From: Cupriavidus sp. WKF15
GTDB taxonomy: Bacteria > Pseudomonadota > Gammaproteobacteria > Burkholderiales > Burkholderiaceae
Direction of reading: 5' to 3'
Assembly (NCBI RefSeq): GCF_029278605.1
Contig: NZ_CP119573.1
Coordinates: 1,736,001-1,800,000, forward strand
DNA length: 64,000 nt
In this document: one piece after another, positions 44,324 through 52,736 of the stretch
Numbering within the stretch: position 1 is the first letter of the stretch
Layout of the letters: each line of letters starts with the position of its first letter
Notes under the pieces: generated by a model
What the model was told of the DNA's origin: nothing
The model's input: only the letters and a program-made list of their open reading frames with translations
Databases searched by the model: none
Translations under genes and position numbers: made by a program

Positions 44324-45346
44324 ATGCAGGAACGCAACATTGCTTCGCGCCGACAACGGACCGCGGGCCGGTTCGGACTCGCCGCCGCCGCGCTGGTCGC
44401 GCTGGCTTGCGCCATCTCGGGTCCGGCCGCCGCGCAGAGCGCAAACTGGCCGAACAAGCCGATCCGGATGATCGTGCCGTTCCCGGCGGGGTCGTTCACT
44501 GACACGGTGGCACGCGTCTTGTCCGAGCACCTGAGCAAGTCGCTCGGACAGTCCGTGATCGTGGACAACAAGGCCGGTGCGAACGGACTGATCGGCGTGG
44601 CCGAGGCCGCCAGGGCGGCGCCGGATGGCTACACGCTGCTGGTCACCAATTCGAGCAGCATCACCATCAACCATCAGGTCTACAAGAAGAGCAATTACAA
44701 GCCGAAGGACTTTACGCCGGTCACGCTCGTGCTCGAGGCGCCATTCATACTCGTGACGAACCCGGAGTGGTCGCAGAAAAATGGCGTCGGCACGGTGCCG
44801 GACCTCGTGAAGTTCGCGACGCAGAATCCCGGCAAGATCAGCTACGGCTCGGCGGGCCCCGGCAATATCGCGCACCTGAGCTTCGCCATGCTGAACAACC
44901 GGACCAGGATCAAGACGACGCATATTCCGTACAAGTCCGCCGCGCAGGCGGAGATGGCCGTGATGAGCGGCGAACTGGAAACCGCCTTCGACACCTGGAG
45001 CGCGCTGCCGCAGATCAGGGTCGGCAAGCTCAAGGCGCTCGCCGTCAGCTCGCCGAAGCGCATGGCGCAGTTGCCGGATGTGCCAACGCTCGAGGAACTC
45101 GGCATCGCGCCGTTCAACGTGTCGTTCTGGATCGGCATGCTCGCGCCGGCCGGCACGCCGCCACAGATCGTCCAGAAGCTGGATTCGATCACGCGTGGGG
45201 TGCTCGATGACAGCAAGGCGAAGGCGGCGCTCGGGCAGCAGGGCGACGTGGTGATGATCGATTCCGCCACGTTCGCGAAGCGCATCGAGAAGGAGGATGC
45301 GAGCTGGGGGACGGTGATCCAGCGCGAGGGGATTACGCTGGATTGA
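44324..45346 (+). CDS. Bug-type tripartite tricarboxylate transporter substrate-binding protein
   Basis: The product is 340 residues with a long signal peptide (cleavage after GPAAAQS) and the family start WPNKPIRMIVPFPAGSFTD. Further Bug blocks: YGSAGPGNIAHLSFAML and HIPYKSAAQAEMAVMSGE. AGGAGA precedes the ATG. It is the last gene of the sigma-54 operon and presumably binds the acid that the operon activates and carboxylates. Compared with the Bug protein at 8.2-9.2 kb it differs at the binding segments, so a different ligand is likely. Confidence 0.92.
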   Translation: MQERNIASRRQRTAGRFGLAAAALVALACAISGPAAAQSANWPNKPIRMIVPFPAGSFTDTVARVLSEHLSKSLGQSVIVDNKAGANGLIGVAEAARAAPDGYTLLVTNSSSITINHQVYKKSNYKPKDFTPVTLVLEAPFILVTNPEWSQKNGVGTVPDLVKFATQNPGKISYGSAGPGNIAHLSFAMLNNRTRIKTTHIPYKSAAQAEMAVMSGELETAFDTWSALPQIRVGKLKALAVSSPKRMAQLPDVPTLEELGIAPFNVSFWIGMLAPAGTPPQIVQKLDSITRGVLDDSKAKAALGQQGDVVMIDSATFAKRIEKEDASWGTVIQREGITLD

Positions 45347-45370
45347 GGCGCGCAGTGTTTGGCCCGGCCC

Positions 45371-45392
45371 GGCACCGGCGACGACCGGTGCC
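45371..45392. terminator. Bidirectional hairpin between convergent operons
   Basis: GGCACCGG / CCGGTGCC, a perfect 8-base stem with loop CGACGA. It lies between the stop of the Bug gene (45346) and the stop of the DUF2894-like gene (45394), serving both directions. Confidence 0.6.
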
Positions 45393-45393
45393 G

Positions 45394-46056
45394 CTACTTG
45401 CGCGTCCTCGTGCGAACGACTTTCTTCACCACGCCGGCGCGCGGCGCTTCCTTGACGGGCGCCGTGCCGCTGCCATTCATCTGTTCCAGCCACGTCAGCG
45501 CGTCCACGTAGGACAGGAACTGCTCGAAGTACGCCGGCGACATCTCGCGCATCAGCGTCAGCGAGCGATGCACGAGATGGCTGGAATTGAGCGGCCCCGC
45601 ATGCTCGGGCACCCGCTCGAGCGACTGCTGCAGCTGCTGGCTGGCGCTGACGCGCGTCCAGGTATCCCGAAAATAGTCGATCAGCTTCGGCTCGACGCAT
45701 GGCGTGCTGCGCGGCGTGCCGCGTGGCACCGGTGCACCGGGGGCAGGAGCGGCATCAGGCGGCGGCGCCTGCCTCGCGATGTAGTCGACCACCTCGGCCA
45801 GTGCGCCGCGCGCGGACTGGCGTGGCCGCGGCGCCGTGCCGGCGGCGTCCTGGGGGGCGGCGGCGCGCGCCACGGCATCGCCGTAGGCGCTGAGCAGCGC
45901 CGACAGCCTGTCGTCGAGCAGGCGGCGCGCATCGCCCCCGTGGCCCGCTGCGCGCCGGGCCATCGCTTCGATCAGGCGAAACCGGACCGGGTCGATGCGG
46001 TCGGCGCCGCTCTCGCGCCAGGCGGCCAGCGTGTCGTGCACGGCGTCGCTAGCCAC
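45394..46056 (-). CDS. DUF2894-like protein, last gene of the MotAB-like operon
   Basis: The product is 220 residues, with no signal peptide or membrane segment. The N-terminal helical part (HDTLAAWRESGADRIDPVRF, RRLLDDRLSALLSAYGDAV) and the C-terminal KLIDYFRDTWTRVSASQQL and AYFEQFLSYVDALTWLEQM match the DUF2894 family as I remember it. A basic tail (KKVVRTRTRK) ends the protein. A Pro/Ala-rich linker lies in the middle. It overlaps the OmpA/MotB-like gene by about eight bases. Role unknown; as the cytoplasmic last gene of the motor-like operon, it may be an adaptor or output component (inference). Confidence 0.8.
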   Translation of the reverse strand: MASDAVHDTLAAWRESGADRIDPVRFRLIEAMARRAAGHGGDARRLLDDRLSALLSAYGDAVARAAAPQDAAGTAPRPRQSARGALAEVVDYIARQAPPPDAAPAPGAPVPRGTPRSTPCVEPKLIDYFRDTWTRVSASQQLQQSLERVPEHAGPLNSSHLVHRSLTLMREMSPAYFEQFLSYVDALTWLEQMNGSGTAPVKEAPRAGVVKKVVRTRTRK

Positions 46057-46699
46057 GGGGTTTCACCGTCCCCGTGGACACGCGCGGCACCGGGGCGATC
46101 TCCACGCGCCGGTTGCGGGCCCGCCCGGCTTCGTCGGTGTTCGATGTGACCGGCTGCTCGGCACCGAACGCGGCCGAGAATACGGACGCGGCCGGGATGC
46201 CCGCATCGATCAGTGCACGGGTCACCGTCAGCGCGCGCTGGGCGGATAGTTCCCAGTTGTCGGCGAAGCGGCGGTTGCCTTCGCGCACCTGCTGGTCGTC
46301 GGTAAAGCCGCTCACCATGAGGATCTCGTCGCGCGCGCGCAGGTAGGCCGACAGCGGACCGGCCAGGCTTTTCAGCACCTCGCGCCCCTGGGGCTGGAGC
46401 TGGTCCGAGTTAAGCGCGAACAGCACGCTGCCATTGATGCCGATGCGGCCGTTCACGAGCGTCACGCGGCCGGCGGCCAGCGGCGCCGCCAGCGCCTTTT
46501 CCAGGCTCTCGCGGCGCTGCATTTCCTCCTGGCGCTGCCTGGCTTCCTTCTCCAGCCTGGACGTGAGTTCCATCTGGGCGCCGATGACGCCTAGCAGGAT
46601 CAGCACGAAAGCCCCCAGCACCACGGACATCAGGTCGCCGAAGACGGCCCAGGCCGGCACCGACGGCTCGACGCCTGCGTCGATGTCGTCGTCTCTCAT
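46049..46699 (-). CDS. MotB/ZorB-like OmpA-domain membrane protein
   Basis: The product is 216 residues. One transmembrane helix near residues 17-42 carries Asp22 (AWAVFGDLMSVVLGAF), at the position of the ion-binding Asp of MotB, ExbD and ZorB. A short helical linker follows, then an OmpA peptidoglycan-binding domain (SVLFALNSDQLQPQG, MVSGFTDDQQVREGNRRF, NRRVEIAPVP). This layout is that of a stator peptidoglycan anchor. It overlaps the large DUF802 gene by four bases, so the two are translated together and surely interact. Confidence 0.88.
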   Translation of the reverse strand: MRDDDIDAGVEPSVPAWAVFGDLMSVVLGAFVLILLGVIGAQMELTSRLEKEARQRQEEMQRRESLEKALAAPLAAGRVTLVNGRIGINGSVLFALNSDQLQPQGREVLKSLAGPLSAYLRARDEILMVSGFTDDQQVREGNRRFADNWELSAQRALTVTRALIDAGIPAASVFSAAFGAEQPVTSNTDEAGRARNRRVEIAPVPRVSTGTVKPRG

Positions 46700-49600
46700 G
46701 CGGCCTCTGAGTTGGATGCCTGCTGTCCGGCAAGCTGCTGCAGGTCGTCGAGCACCTGCTTCTGCGAGCGCATGCTGAGGTCGACGACCTCGCGCGCCTG
46801 CGCCACGTAGTAGGCAAGCTGCTCGTCGCTGCGCGTCATCGACTTGTCGAGCGCGGTCTCGATGCGTTCCAGGTGGGCCATGAGCTTGTCGTTGGACTCG
46901 CTGAACATCTGCACGGCAACGCCAAGCGCCTCGCCCAGGCTGGCCACTTCGACGGCGCTGCCCGTGACCTGCGCGGCCACGCTCGCTAGCTTGCCGGTCT
47001 CGGATTCGACCTGTTCATGGAAGCGCGTGCCGACGCGGTCAAGCAGGTCGGCCGTGGTGGCGACGAGGCTGTCGACGGCCACGCGCTGCTCGGTGGAGGC
47101 ATGGTTGACCGCATCAAGCAGCGTGCCCAGCGTTTCCAGCAGGCGGCCGCGCTCTTCGAGCATCGCGTTGTCGCGCGCCATGCTGTCGGTGAGCTTCTGG
47201 CGCAGTTCGGCGATGACCTCGGCGGCGGCCTTGGGCGCTTCGGTGGTGGCCTGCACCAGGCGGGAGACTTCGGCGATAGTGTGGCTGGCTTGTGCTTGTG
47301 TCTGGGCCGAGATGTCGCGCGTGGTCTGGGCCAGCGTGGCGCAGATTTCCTGCTGACGGCTGGTCGTATGCGCGGTGGCCTGCTCCCATTCCTGTCGCAG
47401 CGACGCGGCCATGGCGCCGAGCGTCCCGGCCCAGGCCGTCATGCGCTGTTCCTCGCGCGCGGCCATTTCGGCCTGCAGCGCCACGGCGGCCTTGGGCGCC
47501 TGTTCGGCCGCCTGTACGAGGCGATCGATTTCCGCGATGGTGGTGCTGGCGTGTGCGCGCGCTTCGGTCGAGATATCGCGTGCGGTCTGCTCCAGTGCGT
47601 CGGTGATGGCCTGCTGGCGGCTGGCCGATTGTGCGCTTTCCTGTTCGATTTGCGTGCGCAGCGTCGCGGCCATGCCCGCCAGTGCCTCCGTCCATGCGGC
47701 CAGGCGCTGCTGATCGCGGGCGGCCAGTTCTTCCTGCAGCGCGACGGCGGCCTTCGGGGCCAGCTCGGCAGCCTGCACCAGGCGGTCGATTTCCGCGATG
47801 GTGCTGCTGGCGTGCGTACGCGCTTCAGCGGACATTTCGCGCGCGGTCTGTGCCAGCGCTTCGGTGATCTGCTGCTGATGGCCGGCGGCGTTGGCGCTGG
47901 CCTGTTCCATCTGCGTGCTCAGCGTTGCGGCCATGCCGGCCAGTGCCGCGGTCCAAGCGGCCAGGCGCTGCTGGTCGCGCGCGGCCAGTTCTTCCTGCAG
48001 TGCGACGGCAGCCTTTGGAGCCAGTTCGGCGGCCTGCACGAGGCGGTCGATCTCGGCGATGGTACTGGTGGCGTGGGTGCGCGCTTCAGCGGACATCTCG
48101 CGCGCGGTCTGTGCCAGCGTTTCAGTGATCTGCTGCTGATGGCCGGCCGCGTTGGCGCTGGCCTGCTCCATCTGCGCGCGCAGCGTCGCGGCCATGCCGG
48201 CCAGTGCCTCGGTCCATGCGGCCAGGCGCTGCTGATCGCGCGCGGCCAGTTCTTCCTGCAGCGCGACGGCAGCCTTCGGGGCCTGCTCGGCCGCCTGCAC
48301 GAGGCGTTCGATCTCGCCGACGGTGCTGCTGGCATGTGCGCGCACTTCGGCCGACATTTCGCACGTGGTCTGCGCCAGGGCTTCGGCGATTTCCTGGTGG
48401 CGGTTCGCCGTGTGCGCGCTCGCCTGTTCCAATTCGCTGCGCAGGGTGGTGGTGATGGCGCCGAGCGTTTCCGCCCAGGCCTGCAACCGCTGCGAGTCCT
48501 GCGCGGACAGTTCCTGCTTCAGCCCGGCATGCGTGCTGGCCACGGCCTGCACCATCGACGCCGCGTGTTGCTCGAACGCCGCCGCCGCGCTTGCCATGGC
48601 CTGCTGGTTGTCGCCGGCCATCTTCTCGCTGATGCGCGCTTGCTGCGCCAGCGCGTCGTTCCAGGTCCCGGCGGCGCTGGCCGTCGTGGCGTCCAGCCGG
48701 GCGGCCACGCTTTCCAGCAGGCCGGCCGAGCGTTGATCGAAGGTCCGGGCAAAGCCGTCGAGCGTGGCGCGCAGGTCGCTGGCCTGGGCTTCGCTCGTGC
48801 GCTGATGCCCGGCCAGCGCCTGCTGCCACAGGTCCGCGACGGTGGCCGTGGTGCCCTCGAAACGGGCCGACAGGCCGTCGAGCTGCTGCTTCACGGCGTC
48901 GGTGACCGTTGTGTGCAGGGCCGCCGTTTCGCGGGCGATGCCTGCCATGGTGAACTCGACGGCCGGCTGGATGGCTGCGCTGGCGGTGCGCGCGCTGTCG
49001 GCGATGCTCTGCGTCAGCGACTGCTGCACGGAATCGGCGAGCCGCCCATACGCCGCGTCGGTGCGCTCATGGAACGCCGCCTGGCTGGCGGCCAGCCGGT
49101 CCGACATGGCCTGGTGCTGCTGCTCCATGGTGGTCATCATGGCCTGCAGCCGGTCGACCAGCGCGGGCATGACGTCCGCCTGCCGCTGCAGCAGCCGGAA
49201 CGCCTCTTCGCGCTGGTGCGTGCGCGAGTACGGGCGCAGCGTGGTGGCGATGCGGGCGTCGAGCGCCTGCGCGGCCTCGATGCGCTCGCGCCGGCACAGC
49301 GTGGCAAGCAGGCCCAGCATCGCCGAGGTGGCAACGCCGGCGACCGACGTGCCGAACGCGAAGCCCAGGCCCTTGACCGGGGCGGCCAGCGAGGCGCGGA
49401 TGGCATCGAGGTCCGCCGCGCCTTCCAGCGCGATGCCGGTGCCGCGCAGCGTTGCCACCATGCCCAGGAACGTGCCGAACATGCCCAGCAGGACCAGCAG
49501 GCCGACCAGGTATGGCGTCAGGGCCGGACCGGGCAGGGCGGCGCGCTCGCCTTCGATGCGCAGGCGCACGGCATTGCGCAGGCTCGGAGGCAACGGCTCG

Positions 49601-49833
49601 ATCCACGCGCCAAGGCTGGCGGGGGCGCCGGACAGCCCCGCAATGGCCTGCGCCAGCGTGGCCGTGGCCTGGTGGTAGCGCTTGAGCTCGAACGCACCGG
49701 CCAGGTAGAAGCCGCCGATCAGCAGCGTGACCGCCAGGGCCAGCGCATTGGTGCCCGCGTAGCCGGCGCCGATCCAGCCCACGACGGCCAGGCCTGCCAG
49801 GAAAACGACGATTTGGATGAGGGTTCTGGTCAT
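46696..49833 (-). CDS. DUF802 protein: MotA/ExbB/ZorA-like motor subunit with giant coiled-coil tail
   Basis: The product is 1045 residues from ATG 49833; GTG 49854 is an alternative. Four hydrophobic helices lie at about 5-24, 31-50, 107-127 and 156-178. The last two (LGMFGTFLGMVATLRG and GLGFAFGTSVAGVATSAMLG) look like the channel-lining pair of MotA/TolQ/ExbB proteins. The remaining 850 residues are Ala/Gln/Glu-rich coiled coil. Residues about 478-865 hold four and a half copies of an 87-residue repeat (core SAEARTHASSTIAEIDRLVQ, then APKAAVALQEELAARDQQRL). The long cytoplasmic tail is the feature that sets ZorA apart from flagellar MotA. Partner of the OmpA/MotB-like protein downstream. 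Confidence 0.85.
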   Translation of the reverse strand: MTRTLIQIVVFLAGLAVVGWIGAGYAGTNALALAVTLLIGGFYLAGAFELKRYHQATATLAQAIAGLSGAPASLGAWIEPLPPSLRNAVRLRIEGERAALPGPALTPYLVGLLVLLGMFGTFLGMVATLRGTGIALEGAADLDAIRASLAAPVKGLGFAFGTSVAGVATSAMLGLLATLCRRERIEAAQALDARIATTLRPYSRTHQREEAFRLLQRQADVMPALVDRLQAMMTTMEQQHQAMSDRLAASQAAFHERTDAAYGRLADSVQQSLTQSIADSARTASAAIQPAVEFTMAGIARETAALHTTVTDAVKQQLDGLSARFEGTTATVADLWQQALAGHQRTSEAQASDLRATLDGFARTFDQRSAGLLESVAARLDATTASAAGTWNDALAQQARISEKMAGDNQQAMASAAAAFEQHAASMVQAVASTHAGLKQELSAQDSQRLQAWAETLGAITTTLRSELEQASAHTANRHQEIAEALAQTTCEMSAEVRAHASSTVGEIERLVQAAEQAPKAAVALQEELAARDQQRLAAWTEALAGMAATLRAQMEQASANAAGHQQQITETLAQTAREMSAEARTHATSTIAEIDRLVQAAELAPKAAVALQEELAARDQQRLAAWTAALAGMAATLSTQMEQASANAAGHQQQITEALAQTAREMSAEARTHASSTIAEIDRLVQAAELAPKAAVALQEELAARDQQRLAAWTEALAGMAATLRTQIEQESAQSASRQQAITDALEQTARDISTEARAHASTTIAEIDRLVQAAEQAPKAAVALQAEMAAREEQRMTAWAGTLGAMAASLRQEWEQATAHTTSRQQEICATLAQTTRDISAQTQAQASHTIAEVSRLVQATTEAPKAAAEVIAELRQKLTDSMARDNAMLEERGRLLETLGTLLDAVNHASTEQRVAVDSLVATTADLLDRVGTRFHEQVESETGKLASVAAQVTGSAVEVASLGEALGVAVQMFSESNDKLMAHLERIETALDKSMTRSDEQLAYYVAQAREVVDLSMRSQKQVLDDLQQLAGQQASNSEAA
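47240..48405 (-). repeat. Tandem 261-base repeats inside the DUF802 gene
   Basis: About 4.5 direct repeats of 261 bases (87 codons). Landmark: the segment encoding QEELAARDQQRLAAW recurs near 47715, 47975 and 48235, and in diverged form near 47455. The inner copies are nearly identical and the outer ones diverged, which suggests recent expansion. Unit length keeps the reading frame and a coiled-coil register. Confidence 0.85.
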
Positions 49834-49843
49834 AGTGGTTGGG

Positions 49844-50560
49844 TTAGCTGTCACGCAACGCGGCGAGCAGTGCCTCGACGGGCTGGAATCGGATGTCGAG
49901 TTCGGCGCGCAGCACGTTCTGCATATCGTTCTGGAATACCGTGAGCCATGCGCCGGACGTCACTTGCGCCGGCACGCCCGCCAGCGCGGCTTCCTCGGCC
50001 TGGCGCAGGCGCGTGAAGTGCGCTTCGAGCATCCCCGGGATGGTGGCCAGCAGTGCCTGTTCGCGCGCGACGAGCACGCGTTCCATCACGGCATCCACCA
50101 TCGCCAGCCGCGCCATGCCGGAGGCCCGCGCCGCGAGCGCCGTCCGCAGGCGGCCGCGCAGGCTGGCGATCTCCGTTTCCATGGTCTGCTGCAAGGTGAC
50201 GTACCGCTGGCGAAACGCCGCATAGTCCACGACGGCGTCCATGGGATCCGGGACGGATGGACGCGGCCGCCCGCGCTGCCGGCCGCCGGCCGCCTTGTCA
50301 TCGGCGATGGCCGCCGCCAGTGCGGTCCGCACGCGGGCGCAGTCGGCGTCCTCGGCGCCGGCCGCGCGCGACCCCGCCGAGGCCGGCGGATTGCCGTTCA
50401 GCGCCGCGGACAGGGCGATCGCGTCCGTCCAGCCGAGCCATTGGCTGAGCTGGGCCGAGAGCGACTGGCCGGATTCGGGGGCGTCGTTGCCTGTCAGGCG
50501 AACCAGCAGGCGGATCAGCGTCGGGCCGCTGAACCCTGCGCGCCGTGGTGCTTGGAGCAT
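49844..50560 (-). CDS. DUF3348-like protein, first gene of the MotAB-like operon
   Basis: The product is 238 residues from ATG 50560. No membrane segment. Blocks FSGPTLIRLLVRLTGNDAPE near the start, AFRQRYVTLQQTMETEIASL in the middle and the C-terminal FQNDMQNVLRAELDIRFQPV match DUF3348 as I recall it. A Gly/Arg-rich linker (GGRQRGRPRP) separates an N-terminal and a helical C-terminal part. It precedes the DUF802 gene by 10 bases. Function unknown; constant association with the DUF802/OmpA pair suggests a cytoplasmic partner of the coiled-coil tail. Confidence 0.8.
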   Translation of the reverse strand: MLQAPRRAGFSGPTLIRLLVRLTGNDAPESGQSLSAQLSQWLGWTDAIALSAALNGNPPASAGSRAAGAEDADCARVRTALAAAIADDKAAGGRQRGRPRPSVPDPMDAVVDYAAFRQRYVTLQQTMETEIASLRGRLRTALAARASGMARLAMVDAVMERVLVAREQALLATIPGMLEAHFTRLRQAEEAALAGVPAQVTSGAWLTVFQNDMQNVLRAELDIRFQPVEALLAALRDS

Positions 50561-50739
50561 ATCGCCAGAGCGAAAAATCCAGCAGTTTACACGGACGCGC
50601 GGGCGATTTCGCCGCATTTGTGGCCAAACCGGGCAGGCCGGCCTCAAAGCGGCACTTTGCTGGCAAGGATCGGGCAGGCTTTGCCCTCGCGCGGCGCCCG
50701 AAATCCGGCGCCGTTCAGCTGGGCGCAGGGGACCGGCGG

Positions 50740-52530
50740 CTAGCCGAAGGTGAAGGCATAAGCCTGTGCGCCGGGGTCCAGGAAGCGGATCTCGAACGTA
50801 TGCTCGCCCACCTCGCCGGCCTGCCGCGCCAGCTGGTAGAGCCGCGTTTGCGTGACGGCGCCGTTGCCGCCCGCGTCGGTGTCCGCGCCGTGGCTCGCGC
50901 CGGGCGGCTTGCCGTCGATCGTCACGACGAAGCGGACCGCCTGGCCGTTGGCCGCCGGCCCCAGCACCAGGTGCAGGTCGCGCGCGTGGAAGCGGTAGCG
51001 GATGGCGCCGCCGGCGCGGTCGAGCGTGGCGTGCTCGGCGCCGATGGTCCATTGGCCGGACAGGCCCCACTCGTTCAGGAGCAGCTTGCCGACGGTGTAT
51101 TGCCGCGACGCGTCGGGCCGCATATCGCCCGGCGAGGCGAAATTCACCGCCTGGCTGTAGCCGATATAGGTTTCTTCGGAGCGGACATTGCGCAGGTCCG
51201 GCGCCGCTTGTGCGCCGCCGGCATCGGGCGCGACGACATCGCCGGCAATGGCGCGGTTGCCGGTCTCCGCCAGCAGGGTCTGGATGACCCGTTCCGAGTA
51301 CGCGTAGTCGCCCTCGCCGAACTGGTGGTGGCGGATATTGCCGCGTGCATCGACAAAATAGGCGGCCGGCCAGTAGCTGTTATGGAACGCGCGCCAGATC
51401 CGGTAGTCGCTGTCCACGGCCACGGGAAAGCCGATGCGGAAATCCGCGACCGCGCGGCGCACGTTGTCCGGCGACTTCTCGAACGCGAATTCGGGCGTGT
51501 GCACGCCGACCACCGTCAGGCCCTGGTCCTTGTACTTGTCCGCCCACGCGCGCAGGTAGGGCAGGGTACGGATGCAGTTGATGCAGGAATAGGTCCAGAA
51601 GTAGACCAGCGTGACCTTCCCCTGCAAGGATTCGCGCGACAGCGGCGGGGAGTTGATCCACTGGGCGGCGCCGTCCAGTGGCGGCAACTGGCCTTCCACG
51701 CGCAGGGAGCCCGGGAAGCCCGCGCGCATGTCATTGGCGGCCAGCAGCAGCCCATTGCCGTGGCTTGCATCGGCGCTTTCATTGGCCGTCTGCGGGGCGG
51801 GGCGATCGTTGCGCAGCGCCTCGACCAGCGCCTGCTCAAGCCGCACCGGGCCGCTGGCGGACAGCCGGGCGAGCAGGCCGGTATCGGCGCCGAGCCCGAT
51901 CGCCAGGACGCCGCCCAGCACGCCCGCACCCAGGCCACGGCGCAGCCACTGGCTCGCGCCCATGGACCGCTTCATGGCCGCGAAGACGCGGCCGCCGAGG
52001 CCCAGCGCCGCGGCGAGCGAGGTCGCCGCGCCGGCGGCATAGGCCGCGAGCGACAGCGATGTCGAGACACTGGCGCCGTTCAGCGCGGCGCCGGTCAGGA
52101 CCAGGCCAAGGATCGGCCCGGCGCAAGGCGCCCACAGCAGGCCGGTGGCGATGCCGAGCAGCAGCGAACCCCACGGTGAACCGGGCGCTCCGCCGGACGC
52201 ATCTGCGCCCGCCAGCCGGTTGCCCAGCGCCACGGCCGGGCGCGCGAGCGTGTCCGCGACGCGCGGCAGCAGCAGCGACAGCCCGAACACGGCCAGCAGC
52301 GCCAGGGCTCCGATCCGGCCATAGGCATTGGCGCGCACGGCCCACGCGCCGCCGGCCGATGCCAGCGTGGCCACCGCGGCGAACGTCAGCGCCATGCCGG
52401 CCAGCATCGGCAGCCGGCCGCGCAGGAACGGCTGCCCGGCCCGGCTGAGGACAAAGGGCAGGACCGGCAGGATGCAGGGGCTCAGGATGGTCAGTACTCC
52501 GCCCAGGTAGGCAAGGATCAGCAGGGTCAT
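50740..52530 (-). CDS. DipZ-like thiol-disulfide transport protein (CcdA domain plus periplasmic thioredoxin domain)
   Basis: The product is 596 residues from ATG 52530 (AAAGGA upstream). Residues about 1-240: CcdA/DsbD-type membrane domain with paired Cys in LSPCILPVLPF and LLWAPCAGPI. Then a periplasmic thioredoxin-like domain with active site Cys-Ile-Asn-Cys near 315-318 (FWTYSCINCI). A C-terminal beta-rich domain follows (TVGKLLLNEWGLSGQWTIG), as in actinobacterial DipZ. It moves electrons from the cytoplasm to periplasmic thiols. It is divergent from the two-component genes and has a stand-alone paralogue of its thioredoxin domain at 55.5 kb. Confidence 0.92.
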   Translation of the reverse strand: MTLLILAYLGGVLTILSPCILPVLPFVLSRAGQPFLRGRLPMLAGMALTFAAVATLASAGGAWAVRANAYGRIGALALLAVFGLSLLLPRVADTLARPAVALGNRLAGADASGGAPGSPWGSLLLGIATGLLWAPCAGPILGLVLTGAALNGASVSTSLSLAAYAAGAATSLAAALGLGGRVFAAMKRSMGASQWLRRGLGAGVLGGVLAIGLGADTGLLARLSASGPVRLEQALVEALRNDRPAPQTANESADASHGNGLLLAANDMRAGFPGSLRVEGQLPPLDGAAQWINSPPLSRESLQGKVTLVYFWTYSCINCIRTLPYLRAWADKYKDQGLTVVGVHTPEFAFEKSPDNVRRAVADFRIGFPVAVDSDYRIWRAFHNSYWPAAYFVDARGNIRHHQFGEGDYAYSERVIQTLLAETGNRAIAGDVVAPDAGGAQAAPDLRNVRSEETYIGYSQAVNFASPGDMRPDASRQYTVGKLLLNEWGLSGQWTIGAEHATLDRAGGAIRYRFHARDLHLVLGPAANGQAVRFVVTIDGKPPGASHGADTDAGGNGAVTQTRLYQLARQAGEVGEHTFEIRFLDPGAQAYAFTFG

Positions 52531-52736
52531 GATCGGTGTCCTTTCGCTCAGGATTGGCTTGCCCCGATCAGACACCGCCGGCATCGCCGCCATGTGTCGC
52601 CATCGGCCGGTTTTGTACCGGTTTGTGCGGCTGCGGCCGCCAGATACATGGCGATACACGCGTCGCGGCCGACCCCCATACAATGCTGGCAAAGCAGGCT
52701 GCCCGTTCACTTCCACTATTTGCCGAGGCAACAACG

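Noticed and set aside
47240..48405. Direct repeats considered as a CRISPR or other non-coding array
   Set aside because: Units are 261 bases, in frame and coding coiled coil; there are no short repeats with unique spacers.
47017..49944. Long plus-strand open frame (975 codons) opposite the DUF802 gene
   Set aside because: Its periodic sequence mirrors the coding repeats on the other strand; it has no family features.
45394..50560. Calling the operon a true Zorya defence system
   Set aside because: No ZorC, ZorD helicase or ZorE nuclease-like gene is present; only the motor half is comparable.
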